From Sphingobacterium spiritivorum (GTDB lineage Bacteria > Bacteroidota > Bacteroidia > Sphingobacteriales > Sphingobacteriaceae), in assembly GCF_016725325.1 (NCBI RefSeq), contig NZ_CP068083.1, positions 1,364,001-1,428,000 of the forward strand: DNA of 64,000 nt, read 5' to 3'. The notes beneath the pieces were generated by a model. It saw only the letters and a program-made list of their open reading frames with translations. It did not search any database and was not told the origin of the DNA. A program made the position numbers and the translations under genes. Shown here piece by piece: positions 9,205-17,618 of the stretch (position 1 is the first letter of the stretch; each line of letters starts with the position of its first letter).

Positions 9205-10506
9205 TTATTTGGTCACGCCTGTATATCGTGTCACAGATCTGAATCCGATATATGATTTTGCAGTGTCCTGATATTCATACTGACGTGTAGAGTTTTGCAG
9301 GAAATAACCAATATCTTTCCATGATCCTCCACGTACAACTTTACGTTTCATAGCATTTTGATCGCTCGCCTTAGCGCTGTGAGCGTAAGTGGGATTCATA
9401 TCATGAACGAAAGAATAGGCCGATTCGTCATAGCTCGATTGTGTCCATTCTGCAACATTTCCAGCCATATTATATAAGCCGAAATCATTTGGCCAGTAGG
9501 AATATACCGGAGCAGTATACGCTGCGCCATCATCGATATAATTACCTCTTCCTGGTTTGAAATTCGCCATCAGACAACCTCTTGCATTTCTGGCTGAAGG
9601 TCCTCCCCATGGGTATTGCATACCGTTCTTTCCGGCTCTTGCAGCATATTCCCATTCCGCTTCGGAAGGAAGCTGATAAGGCATGCGTTCTACTTCTCTG
9701 TTTTTAGCTGCTGCATTATTAAACAGACGGGTTCTCCAGGTATTGAAGGCCTGCGCCTGTTTCCATGTAACACCAACGACAGGATATTCATCAAATGAAG
9801 GATGGGAAAAATATCCTTCTACCATAGGCTCGTTCTGTGCATAGCTAAAATCACTTACCCAAACCGTTGTATCCGGATATACCAGGATTGTATCTCGCAT
9901 TATAAATTCTGATCTGCTGCGGGAAGGATCATTTTTCGCTGCAATTGCTCTGCGGAGATCGTACCACTCGTAATGGTACTTAAGCAATCTTACGTCGATT
10001 TCATTTTTCCCGAAGATACGATCCTCTCCCTGATAGTACATGCTGTTGACACGTTCACGTTGGGTCTGATCTTTTGTTTTCCATGGAGATTTGCTCTGTA
10101 CTTTATTCCAGTCAATGTGGCGTTCTCCGGAAGTAGGAGCTGTTCCTTGATTCTGAATAAAATAAGAATCATCACCAAGAAAATTGGTGATAAGGATAGA
10201 GTCACGTACCCAGTTCACAAATTGGCGGTACTCGCTGTTAGAGATCTCCGTATCATCCATATAGAAAGGCGCAATAGTCACCTGTCTGTTTTGAGATACT
10301 TGTGAAAAGGTAATATCTTCATCGGACTGTCCCATAATAAAAGTACCTCCGGGAATAAGAACCATTCCATAAGGTGTTTTATTGGCTTTCAGTTTATCTA
10401 ATCTCACCCCCAGTAACTCTCCGTTATTACCCGGGCCTTTGCAGCTACTGATAAGCAGCGAGCCCATAACAGCAAGAGTAAGAACTTTAAATAAATTATA
10501 ATTCAT
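9205..10506 (-). CDS. gldK: Type IX secretion lipoprotein GldK (FGE/SUMF-like)
   Basis: First gene of the T9SS core operon; 433 residues. A lipoprotein signal peptide ends in LLISSC, with the lipidated Cys at residue 22. The rest is a formylglycine-generating-enzyme-like (SUMF1/FGE) fold: GMVLIPGGTFIMGQ near residue 48, ISNSEYRQFV, VVGVTWKQAQAFNTW, YQLPSEAEWEYAARAG, DFGLYNMAGNVAEWTQS, VVRGGSWKD and IGFRSVTR at the end. In GldK/PorK this fold is structural rather than catalytic and builds the outer-membrane-associated periplasmic ring with GldN. About 240 bases of non-coding DNA lie upstream, but I could not identify a convincing promoter there. The related gldJ is not in the window. Confidence 0.95.
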   Translation of the reverse strand: MNYNLFKVLTLAVMGSLLISSCKGPGNNGELLGVRLDKLKANKTPYGMVLIPGGTFIMGQSDEDITFSQVSQNRQVTIAPFYMDDTEISNSEYRQFVNWVRDSILITNFLGDDSYFIQNQGTAPTSGERHIDWNKVQSKSPWKTKDQTQRERVNSMYYQGEDRIFGKNEIDVRLLKYHYEWYDLRRAIAAKNDPSRSRSEFIMRDTILVYPDTTVWVSDFSYAQNEPMVEGYFSHPSFDEYPVVGVTWKQAQAFNTWRTRLFNNAAAKNREVERMPYQLPSEAEWEYAARAGKNGMQYPWGGPSARNARGCLMANFKPGRGNYIDDGAAYTAPVYSYWPNDFGLYNMAGNVAEWTQSSYDESAYSFVHDMNPTYAHSAKASDQNAMKRKVVRGGSWKDIGYFLQNSTRQYEYQDTAKSYIGFRSVTRYTGVTK

Positions 10507-10698
10507 TGTTAATTATGCAATTGAACAAATAAGCAGATCAAAATTCAGGACCCTCTTTAACAACATTTTATCGACGGTCAATGTGTAAAAATACAACGTT
10601 TAATCAATATTCAGCGTTTTCCTCTTTAATTTTTTTTTTATTGTCAGTATACCCCTACATAATTAACATAGAATTTGACTTTCTGTTCTTCTCAGAAA

Positions 10699-10723
10699 AC
10701 AAAAAAGGCGTCATTATAGACGC
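10699..10723 (-). terminator. Terminator of the DUF4271-hemD unit
   Basis: A GCGTC/GACGC stem with loop ATTATA (10708-10723) is followed in the minus-strand direction by a run of T (10699-10706 on the plus strand is A-rich). It sits 27 bases past the hemD stop. Confidence 0.65.
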
Positions 10724-10749
10724 TCTTTCCTATTAAGATTTTTTTTATT

Positions 10750-11529
10750 CTATTTATTTACCAACTTTATGTATTGTTCTACAGCCATTGTCATACTCGG
10801 AGCCGCAGGAGTAGGTGCCGGAATATCCAGAATCAATCCGTGATCCAATAACGCTTGTTGGGTCGTTGTTCCAAAAGCAGCAATACGGGTGTTGTTTTGC
10901 TTGAAATCAGGGAAGTTTTCATAAAGTGACTGCACACTGGAAGGACTAAAGAAAACAATGATATCGTAAAATACATCTTTCAGATCCGAAAGATCACTGA
11001 TGACAGTTCGGAACAAAACTGCCGGTGTAAAATTGTATCCGTTAACCTGCAGCCAGTTTTGTGTCTCTTCATTGGCTACATCCGAACATGGGAACAGGAA
11101 TTTCTCTTTACTGTGCTTCTTCAAAACATCTTCCAGATCTTTTGCGGTCTGCTTTCCGAAGAAAATCTTACGCTTGCGATATTGAATGTATTTTTGAAGG
11201 TAAAGTGCAATTGCTTCTGTAATACAGAAATACTTCATTTCTGCCGAAACCTCAAATCTCATCTCTTCGCAAACACGGAAAAAATGATCGACAGCGTTTT
11301 TACTGGTAAAGATTACTGCAGTATGCTCTGAAAGGTTGACTTTGTCCTTTCTTACATCTTTTGCAGGCACTCCCTCCACATGAATAAAGCCTCTGAAGTC
11401 TAACTTTAAGTTATATTTTTCAGCTAAATTAAAATAAGGAGACTTATCATTATCTGGTTTTGGAATAGTAACTAGAATACTCTTTACTTTCTTGGCTCTT
11501 TCTACATCAGAAGTTTGCATATTGTTCAT
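10750..11529 (-). CDS. hemD: Uroporphyrinogen-III synthase family protein (HemD-like)
   Basis: A 259-residue cytoplasmic protein with the two-lobed uroporphyrinogen-III synthase pattern: an N-terminal segment KVKSILVTIPKP, AVIFTSKNAVDHFF (about residues 70-83), KFLFPCSDVANE in the second lobe, IIVFFSPSSVQSL (about 190-202) and TRIAAFGTTTQQALLDHG near the C-terminus. HemD cyclises hydroxymethylbilane to uroporphyrinogen III in tetrapyrrole synthesis. No other heme genes are nearby. Its ATG directly abuts the TAA stop of the upstream DUF4271 gene (TAAATG), so translation is probably coupled. HemD sequences are poorly conserved, so the assignment rests on the overall pattern and is less certain than for the neighbours. 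Confidence 0.82.
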   Translation of the reverse strand: MNNMQTSDVERAKKVKSILVTIPKPDNDKSPYFNLAEKYNLKLDFRGFIHVEGVPAKDVRKDKVNLSEHTAVIFTSKNAVDHFFRVCEEMRFEVSAEMKYFCITEAIALYLQKYIQYRKRKIFFGKQTAKDLEDVLKKHSKEKFLFPCSDVANEETQNWLQVNGYNFTPAVLFRTVISDLSDLKDVFYDIIVFFSPSSVQSLYENFPDFKQNNTRIAAFGTTTQQALLDHGLILDIPAPTPAAPSMTMAVEQYIKLVNK

Positions 11530-12471
11530 TTATTTGCTCAACGTTCTCACTAATATCAATATCGGTGCGATTTCTAGGCAGCAAAGGTACAAAATTAAAT
11601 AAAAAAGAGAGAACCTAAGATTACCAAACAAATGAAAAGCAGTGCGTAAATACCTGTAAATAAACAAAATAAAAACTAAAATTATTGAAAATGATATTAC
11701 GAATGTAAAATAAGCAGACGGCAATAAACTCAAAACCAAGACTGTTGGCATCAGAATTAACATACTGTTAAAATAAACTAAATATAGAACCGCAATGTAT
11801 TCCCGTACCAATTTATCCAATTCGAATACAAAAGAAATAAATCTTATAAACAGAATTTTGAGAATAAACAGGACTCCAACGATAAGCGAAATTTTGAGAA
11901 AATTATTTAATGTCAACGAATAGCCGTTACCTGACATATAGGCGTCGTACATCAGTAAAAACAAGCCTAGTGTGAAACTGAAGATAATATAAAGAAAGAT
12001 GTAAGACCAGGAGGTTGCCATGTTATCTTCTTTACTGACCTGTTGTAACAGCCGGTCCTTAAAATACGCTTCAATAATAACATTGAAATCCAATGGGAAA
12101 AACATGCGCACCAACGCTACTGCGAATACGAGTATCATAATAATGCTTACAATCCATACCGGACGATTTTCCCTCGCATCCCCGGACCTGAATGCATCCG
12201 GCTGATCTTTCTTTAATGTATCCGCGAACTTCATCCATTTGATAAAATCTCCGTTTGTAACAATTACCTTATCCTTTATTTCCTGTGGAATGCTAATTCC
12301 ACGATCAGGATCCGGCATAATAAGCGGGTACATCTTTTGAAGAGAAGAGGCACTATCTACGTACAAGGAGTCAGTTTGTATACTTATATTTGCTACCGAA
12401 CGATGTGGCAACAAAAAGCCCATTCCGACTATCAAAAATAAAATAACGAATTGCTTCGCAGACATAGACAT
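11530..12471 (-). CDS. DUF4271 multi-pass membrane protein
   Basis: A 313-residue protein that I place in the DUF4271 family by layout and by its pairing with a HemD-like gene. It has an N-terminal hydrophobic signal segment (FVILFLIVGMGFLLP), then a soluble, probably periplasmic stretch of about 70 residues (SIQTDSLYVDSASSLQ through DARENRP). About six or seven transmembrane helices follow, starting at VWIVSIIMILVFAVALV. A basic loop (KDRLLQQVSKED) lies between the first two helices. No catalytic motif is visible and the function is unknown. Its stop codon abuts the start of hemD, which suggests a functional or at least translational link. It is divergent from tag, with 64 bases between their starts. 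Confidence 0.75.
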   Translation of the reverse strand: MSMSAKQFVILFLIVGMGFLLPHRSVANISIQTDSLYVDSASSLQKMYPLIMPDPDRGISIPQEIKDKVIVTNGDFIKWMKFADTLKKDQPDAFRSGDARENRPVWIVSIIMILVFAVALVRMFFPLDFNVIIEAYFKDRLLQQVSKEDNMATSWSYIFLYIIFSFTLGLFLLMYDAYMSGNGYSLTLNNFLKISLIVGVLFILKILFIRFISFVFELDKLVREYIAVLYLVYFNSMLILMPTVLVLSLLPSAYFTFVISFSIILVFILFIYRYLRTAFHLFGNLRFSLFYLILYLCCLEIAPILILVRTLSK

Positions 12472-12535
12472 AGCTCTTTTTTTTAAGATGTAAAGTTAAA
12501 ATAAAAAATCAGAAGACCACTTAAACATAATCAAT

Positions 12536-13105
12536 ATGCCAAAATCAGTTATAAGGTGTTCCTGGTGTGGAACAGACGAACTATACAGTCAATACCATGA
12601 CAAGGAATGGGGTAAACAGGTAAAGGATGAAAAGACACTATTTGAGTTTTTGGTGCTGGAATCTGCACAGGCGGGTTTGAGCTGGATTACCATCCTGAGA
12701 AAAAGAGAGAATTATCGCCGTCTCTTTGCCGACTTTGAATATAAGAAAGTGGCTGAGTTTACAGAAAAGGATGTGGAGGAATTAATGCAGGATGCGGGTA
12801 TTATCCGTAACCGATTGAAAATAAAGAGTACGATCGAGAATGCGAAGATCTTTATGAAGGTACAGCAGGAATTTGGCAGTTTTTACAATTACCTGTATTC
12901 CTTCCTGCCGGATAATTCCCCAATCATCAATGAAGTAAAATCCATGAGCGATGTACCCGTCAGCACACCAGAGTCAGATGCGATTGCAAAAGATTTAAAG
13001 AAAAGAGGGGTGAAATTTTTTGGTACAACGATCTGCTATGCTTACATGCAGGCGGTAGGTATGGTGAATGATCACATTGTTACATGTTCCTTCAGAGATC
13101 GTTAA
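12536..13105 (+). CDS. tag: DNA-3-methyladenine glycosylase I (Tag)
   Basis: A 189-residue HhH-superfamily base-excision glycosylase that removes 3-methyladenine from alkylated DNA. The zinc-snap ligands of the Tag family are visible with the right spacing: Cys8 and His21 (RCSWCG ... YHDKEWG) and His180 and Cys184 (NDHIVTCSF). Glu42 in LVLESAQAGLSW aligns with the catalytic-pocket glutamate of E. coli Tag. The length matches the family. The gene is monocistronic. Its last 4 bases overlap the 3' end of the convergent hpt gene, so no independent terminator fits between them. Confidence 0.95.
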   Translation: MPKSVIRCSWCGTDELYSQYHDKEWGKQVKDEKTLFEFLVLESAQAGLSWITILRKRENYRRLFADFEYKKVAEFTEKDVEELMQDAGIIRNRLKIKSTIENAKIFMKVQQEFGSFYNYLYSFLPDNSPIINEVKSMSDVPVSTPESDAIAKDLKKRGVKFFGTTICYAYMQAVGMVNDHIVTCSFRDR

Positions 13106-13647
13106 GATCTCGAAGGAATGTGTTGATAGATATCCGGAAGATTACGGCATTGTCCGTTATAATCGAGCCCGTATCCGATAACGAACTCTTTCTCTATTTC
13201 AAAACCTATATACATGATGTTATCAAACTGCACCTGAAGATTGGCCGGTTTCATTAACAATGCACAAACTGAAATACTGGCTACTCCTAATTTTTCCAAA
13301 GCATCCATTGTATATTTCAATGAGTGGCCGGAGTCAATAATATCTTCGACAATAATGACATCCCTGCCTGTGAGATCCATCCCTACGCCTATCAGTTCTG
13401 CAATATCTTCTTTCTCCACTCCTTTGTATGAGGCTAGTTTAACAAAGGAAAGCTCCGAAGGAATAACAACCTGTTTCATCAGATCTGACATAAACATAAA
13501 ACAGCCGTTTAACACACCGATAAATACAGGGTGCTTATTTTCAAAGCGCATATTCAGATCAATCCCTATCAAACGTATACGTTTTTGTATCTGATCATGA
13601 TCAATCATAATCTCAAATTCCAGATTATCTACTGTAAGGTATTTCAT
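13102..13647 (-). CDS. hpt: Hypoxanthine phosphoribosyltransferase
   Basis: A 181-residue type I phosphoribosyltransferase for purine salvage (hypoxanthine or guanine plus PRPP to IMP or GMP). The PRPP-binding loop is clear: VIIVEDIIDSGHSLKYT (about residues 95-111), with the two acidic residues followed by DSGHS. Also typical are the N-terminal IGVLNGCFMFMSDL and the C-terminal FVIGYGLDYNGQCRNLPDI. The start codon lies 1 base after the stop of the upstream transglycosylase gene, so the two are co-transcribed. The 3' end overlaps tag by 4 bases. Confidence 0.94.
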   Translation of the reverse strand: MKYLTVDNLEFEIMIDHDQIQKRIRLIGIDLNMRFENKHPVFIGVLNGCFMFMSDLMKQVVIPSELSFVKLASYKGVEKEDIAELIGVGMDLTGRDVIIVEDIIDSGHSLKYTMDALEKLGVASISVCALLMKPANLQVQFDNIMYIGFEIEKEFVIGYGLDYNGQCRNLPDIYQHIPSRS

Positions 13648-13648
13648 A

Positions 13649-15727
13649 TTATTTATTCTCCTCTTCGTCTGTTTTTTTTCTTCCTAATATTTTATCAAAG
13701 AGGCTTCTTTTTTCCTTTTCTTCATTTTCCAGTTCCTTGATCATTTCTTCCTGTTCATCATCCATATTCTGCAAGGAATCTACAACCAGTCCGGCAGGTC
13801 TTGACGGTCTGAGGTGCGGTTGAAGAACAACAGTATAGAATCCGTAATTGGCCACAGTGGTATCTCTGGCCAGTTGACCAGTCTTGACCATGATATTTCC
13901 ATAGGTATTAAAATACCGCGACATCTGTGGTTTCAGATGTCCTGTATAATCAAAGGCGTACAGTCCTTTTTTGGGACGGGGAACAATGCTTGATAAAAAT
14001 AAGCTTTCTCCCAGCGTGATTTCAGAAGGCTTTTTACCAAAATAATAATTTGCTGCCTCTGTGATACCGTACACATTATTTCCCCATTCGATTACATTCA
14101 GATAGACCTCATACAATCGTTCTTTGCTCACCTGATGGGAAGATTCCATCAGCCAGACGAGTACAATCTCTTCCAGCTTACGAACCAGTGTCTTATTTCT
14201 GTTCAGAAAAACATTTTTCACTAACTGCATGGAGATGGTACTTGCTCCACGTTTAAATTTTCTTTCTTTTATGTTGGTAACAATAGAAAGCTTGAAAGCC
14301 TCTTCCTGAAATCCGTTATGTTTAAAAAAGAAAGGATCCTCGGTATTCAGTAATGTGGTACGCATATACCTGGAAATACTTTCATACGGAGCAAATTTGG
14401 GGTTTTGAGGACCAACCAGAATTTCGCGCATAACTTTTTCATCTTCATACGCCGTATATACAAACGGAGAGTTGAGTTTACTGATATCCGCTTTTCCCCA
14501 TTTTACAATCTTGAGTTCCTTATCATCCATACGGGAAGAAAAGTTAAGCTGATCCGGTTTTTTGAGATTGACCTCAAAGTCCAGATCATACTGAATCTGT
14601 CCTGAAACCTGTATGCCCTCTACAGATTCAAAAAGTCCGTTTGGAATAGCATCAAAAAATTTCTGTGCTTCAAATTTACCGGTATGTACAGCTAACGCAA
14701 CGATCTGCTGAGGTTTATGAATATACTTTGCCTTCGGGCTGAATTCAAAATCTCTGACCCTGACTTTGCTCCCTTCTTGAAGCTCTATAGATTGCGCACC
14801 AATATTTACTCCTCCCTCTAAAGTGGCTTCCGGCAGATTAATATCCTGATCAGACAATCTCCAATGATGCAACTTCAGGTTTTTAAAATGCCAGTCCCCG
14901 CCAAGGGTTAACATCTCTTTCCCCTTTCGGTCTACTTTATTTAAATCAAATTCGATTTCATCAAAGCTTAATCGCACTCCGAATTTACTCTTCAGAAAAG
15001 GAAACTCTGTATCTTTCTGTTCAGATGACAGTTTGAGATTCAGTTCCTGCCGGTCAGGATTTACATATCCTGCCACATTCCATTGTGCATCATTATCATT
15101 CAGAAACAGGGCAGCATCTATATCACCTCCGCTAATCTCGGCACGGGGTATCCGTAAGCGCTGATAAGTACTGTCATCTCTGAAAGACACTTCAAAATCC
15201 TGAACATCCATATTTCTGGGAATTTTGAAGAAAACCTGTTTCAGAATTCCATCGGCTAAAGCTGCCAGATTTTTTTCGGCTTTGGGCGTATCAACAGAAT
15301 CTTTATTTTTCTTTCTAAACAGGAAATCATAATTGCTTATGCTATCCTTTTTGATCAGTGTAAAATTGGCCTTATTCATTTCGATCTGTCCGATTTTTAC
15401 ATCTCCGAACAACAAAGGCCATATACGCACCGACACTGCGAAATCATCTATATGTGCAAGCTGATCTTTTCCTTTAGGTGTAACGTATACATTTTTGAAA
15501 ACAACTGTTGCTAATCCCTTAAATCCGTAATATTGAATTTTCAGATCAACCCCATATTTTTTATCCATTTTCTCTTTGGCAGAAGCTATTGCTCTTTGCA
15601 AAATAGCATCCCGCTTACTCAACCCATAGGAAACGCCGACAATCATCAACAATATAATGCCGGACAGTATCCCGATGATCCACCGCTTCTGTGTAGGAGT
15701 AATTTTATTAAAAAACTTTTTGAGCAT
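13649..15727 (-). CDS. AsmA-like domain fused to GT51 peptidoglycan glycosyltransferase
   Basis: A 692-residue inner-membrane protein. After a short basic N-terminus comes one transmembrane helix (WIIGILSGIILLMIVGVSYG, about 16-36). A long periplasmic AsmA-like region follows (about 40-420; GFKGLATVVFKNVYVTP and repeated segments of the type GDVKIGQIEMNKANFTLIK). A GT51 lipid II glycosyltransferase domain (about 430-640) carries the conserved motifs LNTEDPFFFKHNGF with the catalytic glutamate near residue 460, KRGASTISMQLVKN, and YEVYLNVIEWGNNVYGI. There is no transpeptidase domain, so it resembles a monofunctional glycosyltransferase. The tail is charged (EEEMIKELENEEKEKRS). It is co-transcribed with hpt. 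The likely role is polymerising glycan strands; the AsmA-like part suggests a link to the outer membrane or lipid transfer, which is inference. Confidence 0.87.
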   Translation of the reverse strand: MLKKFFNKITPTQKRWIIGILSGIILLMIVGVSYGLSKRDAILQRAIASAKEKMDKKYGVDLKIQYYGFKGLATVVFKNVYVTPKGKDQLAHIDDFAVSVRIWPLLFGDVKIGQIEMNKANFTLIKKDSISNYDFLFRKKNKDSVDTPKAEKNLAALADGILKQVFFKIPRNMDVQDFEVSFRDDSTYQRLRIPRAEISGGDIDAALFLNDNDAQWNVAGYVNPDRQELNLKLSSEQKDTEFPFLKSKFGVRLSFDEIEFDLNKVDRKGKEMLTLGGDWHFKNLKLHHWRLSDQDINLPEATLEGGVNIGAQSIELQEGSKVRVRDFEFSPKAKYIHKPQQIVALAVHTGKFEAQKFFDAIPNGLFESVEGIQVSGQIQYDLDFEVNLKKPDQLNFSSRMDDKELKIVKWGKADISKLNSPFVYTAYEDEKVMREILVGPQNPKFAPYESISRYMRTTLLNTEDPFFFKHNGFQEEAFKLSIVTNIKERKFKRGASTISMQLVKNVFLNRNKTLVRKLEEIVLVWLMESSHQVSKERLYEVYLNVIEWGNNVYGITEAANYYFGKKPSEITLGESLFLSSIVPRPKKGLYAFDYTGHLKPQMSRYFNTYGNIMVKTGQLARDTTVANYGFYTVVLQPHLRPSRPAGLVVDSLQNMDDEQEEMIKELENEEKEKRSLFDKILGRKKTDEEENK

Positions 15728-15965
15728 AATAAATGAACGAAAAAAAGCCTGTTTTCTTATCTGTTATACAATACAAGTATAGGCAAATTACAGCATTCTT
15801 GGAGCAGGAAAATAAACTAGTTTCTTTGATTTGGAATGTATTTCAGAGCTCCGAGATATTGCTCCGTTCGACCTTTATCTATATTATCACAGCTCAAAAG
15901 AATGGGATAAGATCAAAATTGCACTTTAAAAACATCCAAATGACAGGATTATGTTTTGCAATAGT

Positions 15966-15973
15966 TAGTTTTG
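15966..15973 (+). promoter_or_regulatory. Candidate -7 box for mrp
   Basis: TAGTTTTG is an exact TAnnTTTG match, 19 bases before the mrp ATG. No TTG lies at the expected -33 distance. The same octamer occurs at a similar distance before the O-antigen ligase gene (51045-51052). The remaining 15728-15965 region holds only an 82-codon ORF that I do not believe. Confidence 0.35.
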
Positions 15974-15991
15974 TAGTTTGATACCATAGAT

Positions 15992-17053
15992 ATGATCACA
16001 AAAGAACAGATATTAAATGCCCTGAGTCATGTAGAAGAACCGGATCTAAAAAAGGATCTCGTAACACTTAATATGATTCAGCATATCGAAATATTTCCGG
16101 ATAAGATAAAATTTGATGTTGTATTAACTACGCCGGCCTGCCCGCTTAAAGGGCATATCGAGCATGCCTGCCGAAATGCGATAGCCTTGTTTATAGACAA
16201 AAATCTAACTGTAGATATCAATATGACCTCCAATGTGACGAGCCGGGAGGGCAATCAGCTTTCGGGTATCAAAAATATTATTCTCGTTGCATCCGGAAAA
16301 GGTGGAGTGGGTAAATCTACAGTCGCTGCAAATCTCGCACTTGCACTTGCTGAAAAAGGTGCAAAAACGGGGCTTTTGGATGCAGACATCTATGGTCCTT
16401 CGGTTCCGATTATGTTTGGACTGGAAGGAGCCAAACCTCAATCTGTCCAAACGGCGGATGGTAAAACAAAAATTTTACCGATTGAGAAATTTGATCTTAA
16501 GTTATTATCCATCGGTTTTTTCACAGATCCAAATCAACCTATTCCCTGGAGAGGTCCTATGGCCACATCAGCGATCAAACAATTATTCAATGACGCAGAC
16601 TGGGGAGAACTGGATTACCTCGTGGTAGATATGCCTCCCGGAACAGGCGATATTCATATTACTGTTGCTCAGACTTATCCTATATCCGGAGCTGTCATCG
16701 TAACGACTCCTCAGCAGGTAGCCTTAGCTGATACCATAAAAGGGATAGGGATGTTTATGATGGAAGGGATTAATATTCCTATATTGGGAATAGTAGAAAA
16801 CATGGCTTACTTTACGCCTGCTGAATTACCGAATAACAAATACTATATCTTCGGAAAAGATGGAGGGAAGAGATTAGCGCAGGAAAATAATGTTCCTTTT
16901 CTTGGAGAAATTCCTTTGGTAAAGGGAATTTCGGATGCCGGTGATAATGGATTTCCTATATTACTGGATAAAGATGACCCAGTAAGTACGGCCTTCCTGG
17001 ATATTGCAGGACGTACTGCACAGCAGTTATCGATTGAACTGGCCAGACATTAA
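15992..17053 (+). CDS. mrp: Mrp/ApbC-type P-loop ATPase (iron-sulfur cluster carrier family)
   Basis: A 353-residue cytoplasmic protein: an N-terminal MIP18/DUF59 domain (about 1-85, TTPACPLKGHIEHAC) and a Mrp/NBP35 P-loop domain with deviant Walker A (VASGKGGVGKSTVAANLA, about 99-116), switch segment LLDADIYGPSVP, and DYLVVDMPPGTGDI. Family members carry or insert Fe-S clusters. The CxxC that ligates the bridging cluster in the E. coli-type protein is absent: the equivalent stretch reads VENMAYFTPAELPNNKYYIFG. The only two cysteines in the protein are both in the DUF59 domain. The gene stands alone; no NifU-like gene follows. The stop codon lies in a 14-bp palindrome (17050-17063, TTAAGCGCGCTTAA). 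Confidence 0.92.
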   Translation: MITKEQILNALSHVEEPDLKKDLVTLNMIQHIEIFPDKIKFDVVLTTPACPLKGHIEHACRNAIALFIDKNLTVDINMTSNVTSREGNQLSGIKNIILVASGKGGVGKSTVAANLALALAEKGAKTGLLDADIYGPSVPIMFGLEGAKPQSVQTADGKTKILPIEKFDLKLLSIGFFTDPNQPIPWRGPMATSAIKQLFNDADWGELDYLVVDMPPGTGDIHITVAQTYPISGAVIVTTPQQVALADTIKGIGMFMMEGINIPILGIVENMAYFTPAELPNNKYYIFGKDGGKRLAQENNVPFLGEIPLVKGISDAGDNGFPILLDKDDPVSTAFLDIAGRTAQQLSIELARH

Positions 17054-17085
17054 GCGCGCTTAATGCGTAACGATATTTACCTATC

Positions 17086-17140
17086 TTATTATCACCAGAC
17101 ACATGTGCTTTTATTAATATGGCTGGTTTGGTGATAATAA
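17086..17140. terminator. Long inverted repeat after mrp
   Basis: A 12-bp perfect inverted repeat, TTATTATCACCA (17086-17097) with TGGTGATAATAA (17129-17140), has a 31-base interval and only a short AT-rich tail. It could end mrp transcription or act as a protein-binding site. Confidence 0.4.
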
Positions 17141-17198
17141 AATATTTTGTTAACTTTAGTATACATCCGACTCTCCTGTTTTAGTTGCTGAAAATTCT

Positions 17199-17594
17199 AT
17201 GGAAAGAATCAATATCATATATGATGTATATCAAAGAGCTATTGGCAAGTATACTGTCTCTATCAGGTCATTCTATTCTACGGAAACGAAGTTAGGTATT
17301 GGCTTATTTGTAAATGAGGTAGACACTCCTCTTTTCTACTATAAAACAGACAAAAGCAACAGCATTCCTTATCTGGGCTTCAACCACAGCCAGATAAAGG
17401 TATTTATGGATTCCGATAATTATGAGAATAAAAATGTGGAATCCCGTTTTATTAACTTCACCTCTCTGATCAAAATGTTTGAATTCTATGCATACGCACA
17501 CTTTGACGCCAAGCCTCAGGAATTTATTACTGAAAATCAGGTCTACATAGCTTACATTACCGCTTTCGAAAAGAAAATGAGTCTATTAAAATAG
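17199..17594 (+). CDS. Hypothetical protein, 131 aa
   Basis: I do not recognise this protein. It is 131 residues long, soluble, without signal peptide, cysteine or membrane segment, and rich in aromatic residues (IRSFYSTETKLGIGLFV, FEFYAYAHFDAKPQEF). Composition and codon use look like a real gene. It ends 24 bases before the convergent lipoprotein gene, and no strong hairpin lies between them. It is on the same strand as mrp but 145 bases away, with an inverted repeat in between, so it is probably a separate transcript. Confidence 0.6.
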   Translation: MERINIIYDVYQRAIGKYTVSIRSFYSTETKLGIGLFVNEVDTPLFYYKTDKSNSIPYLGFNHSQIKVFMDSDNYENKNVESRFINFTSLIKMFEFYAYAHFDAKPQEFITENQVYIAYITAFEKKMSLLK

Positions 17595-17618
17595 ATCCCT
17601 GATTCTATCTTCAGAATA

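Noticed and set aside
15733-15981. 82-codon plus-strand ORF between the glycosyltransferase and mrp
   Set aside because: No recognisable domain, a low-complexity-like composition, and it covers the region where both divergent genes need promoters.
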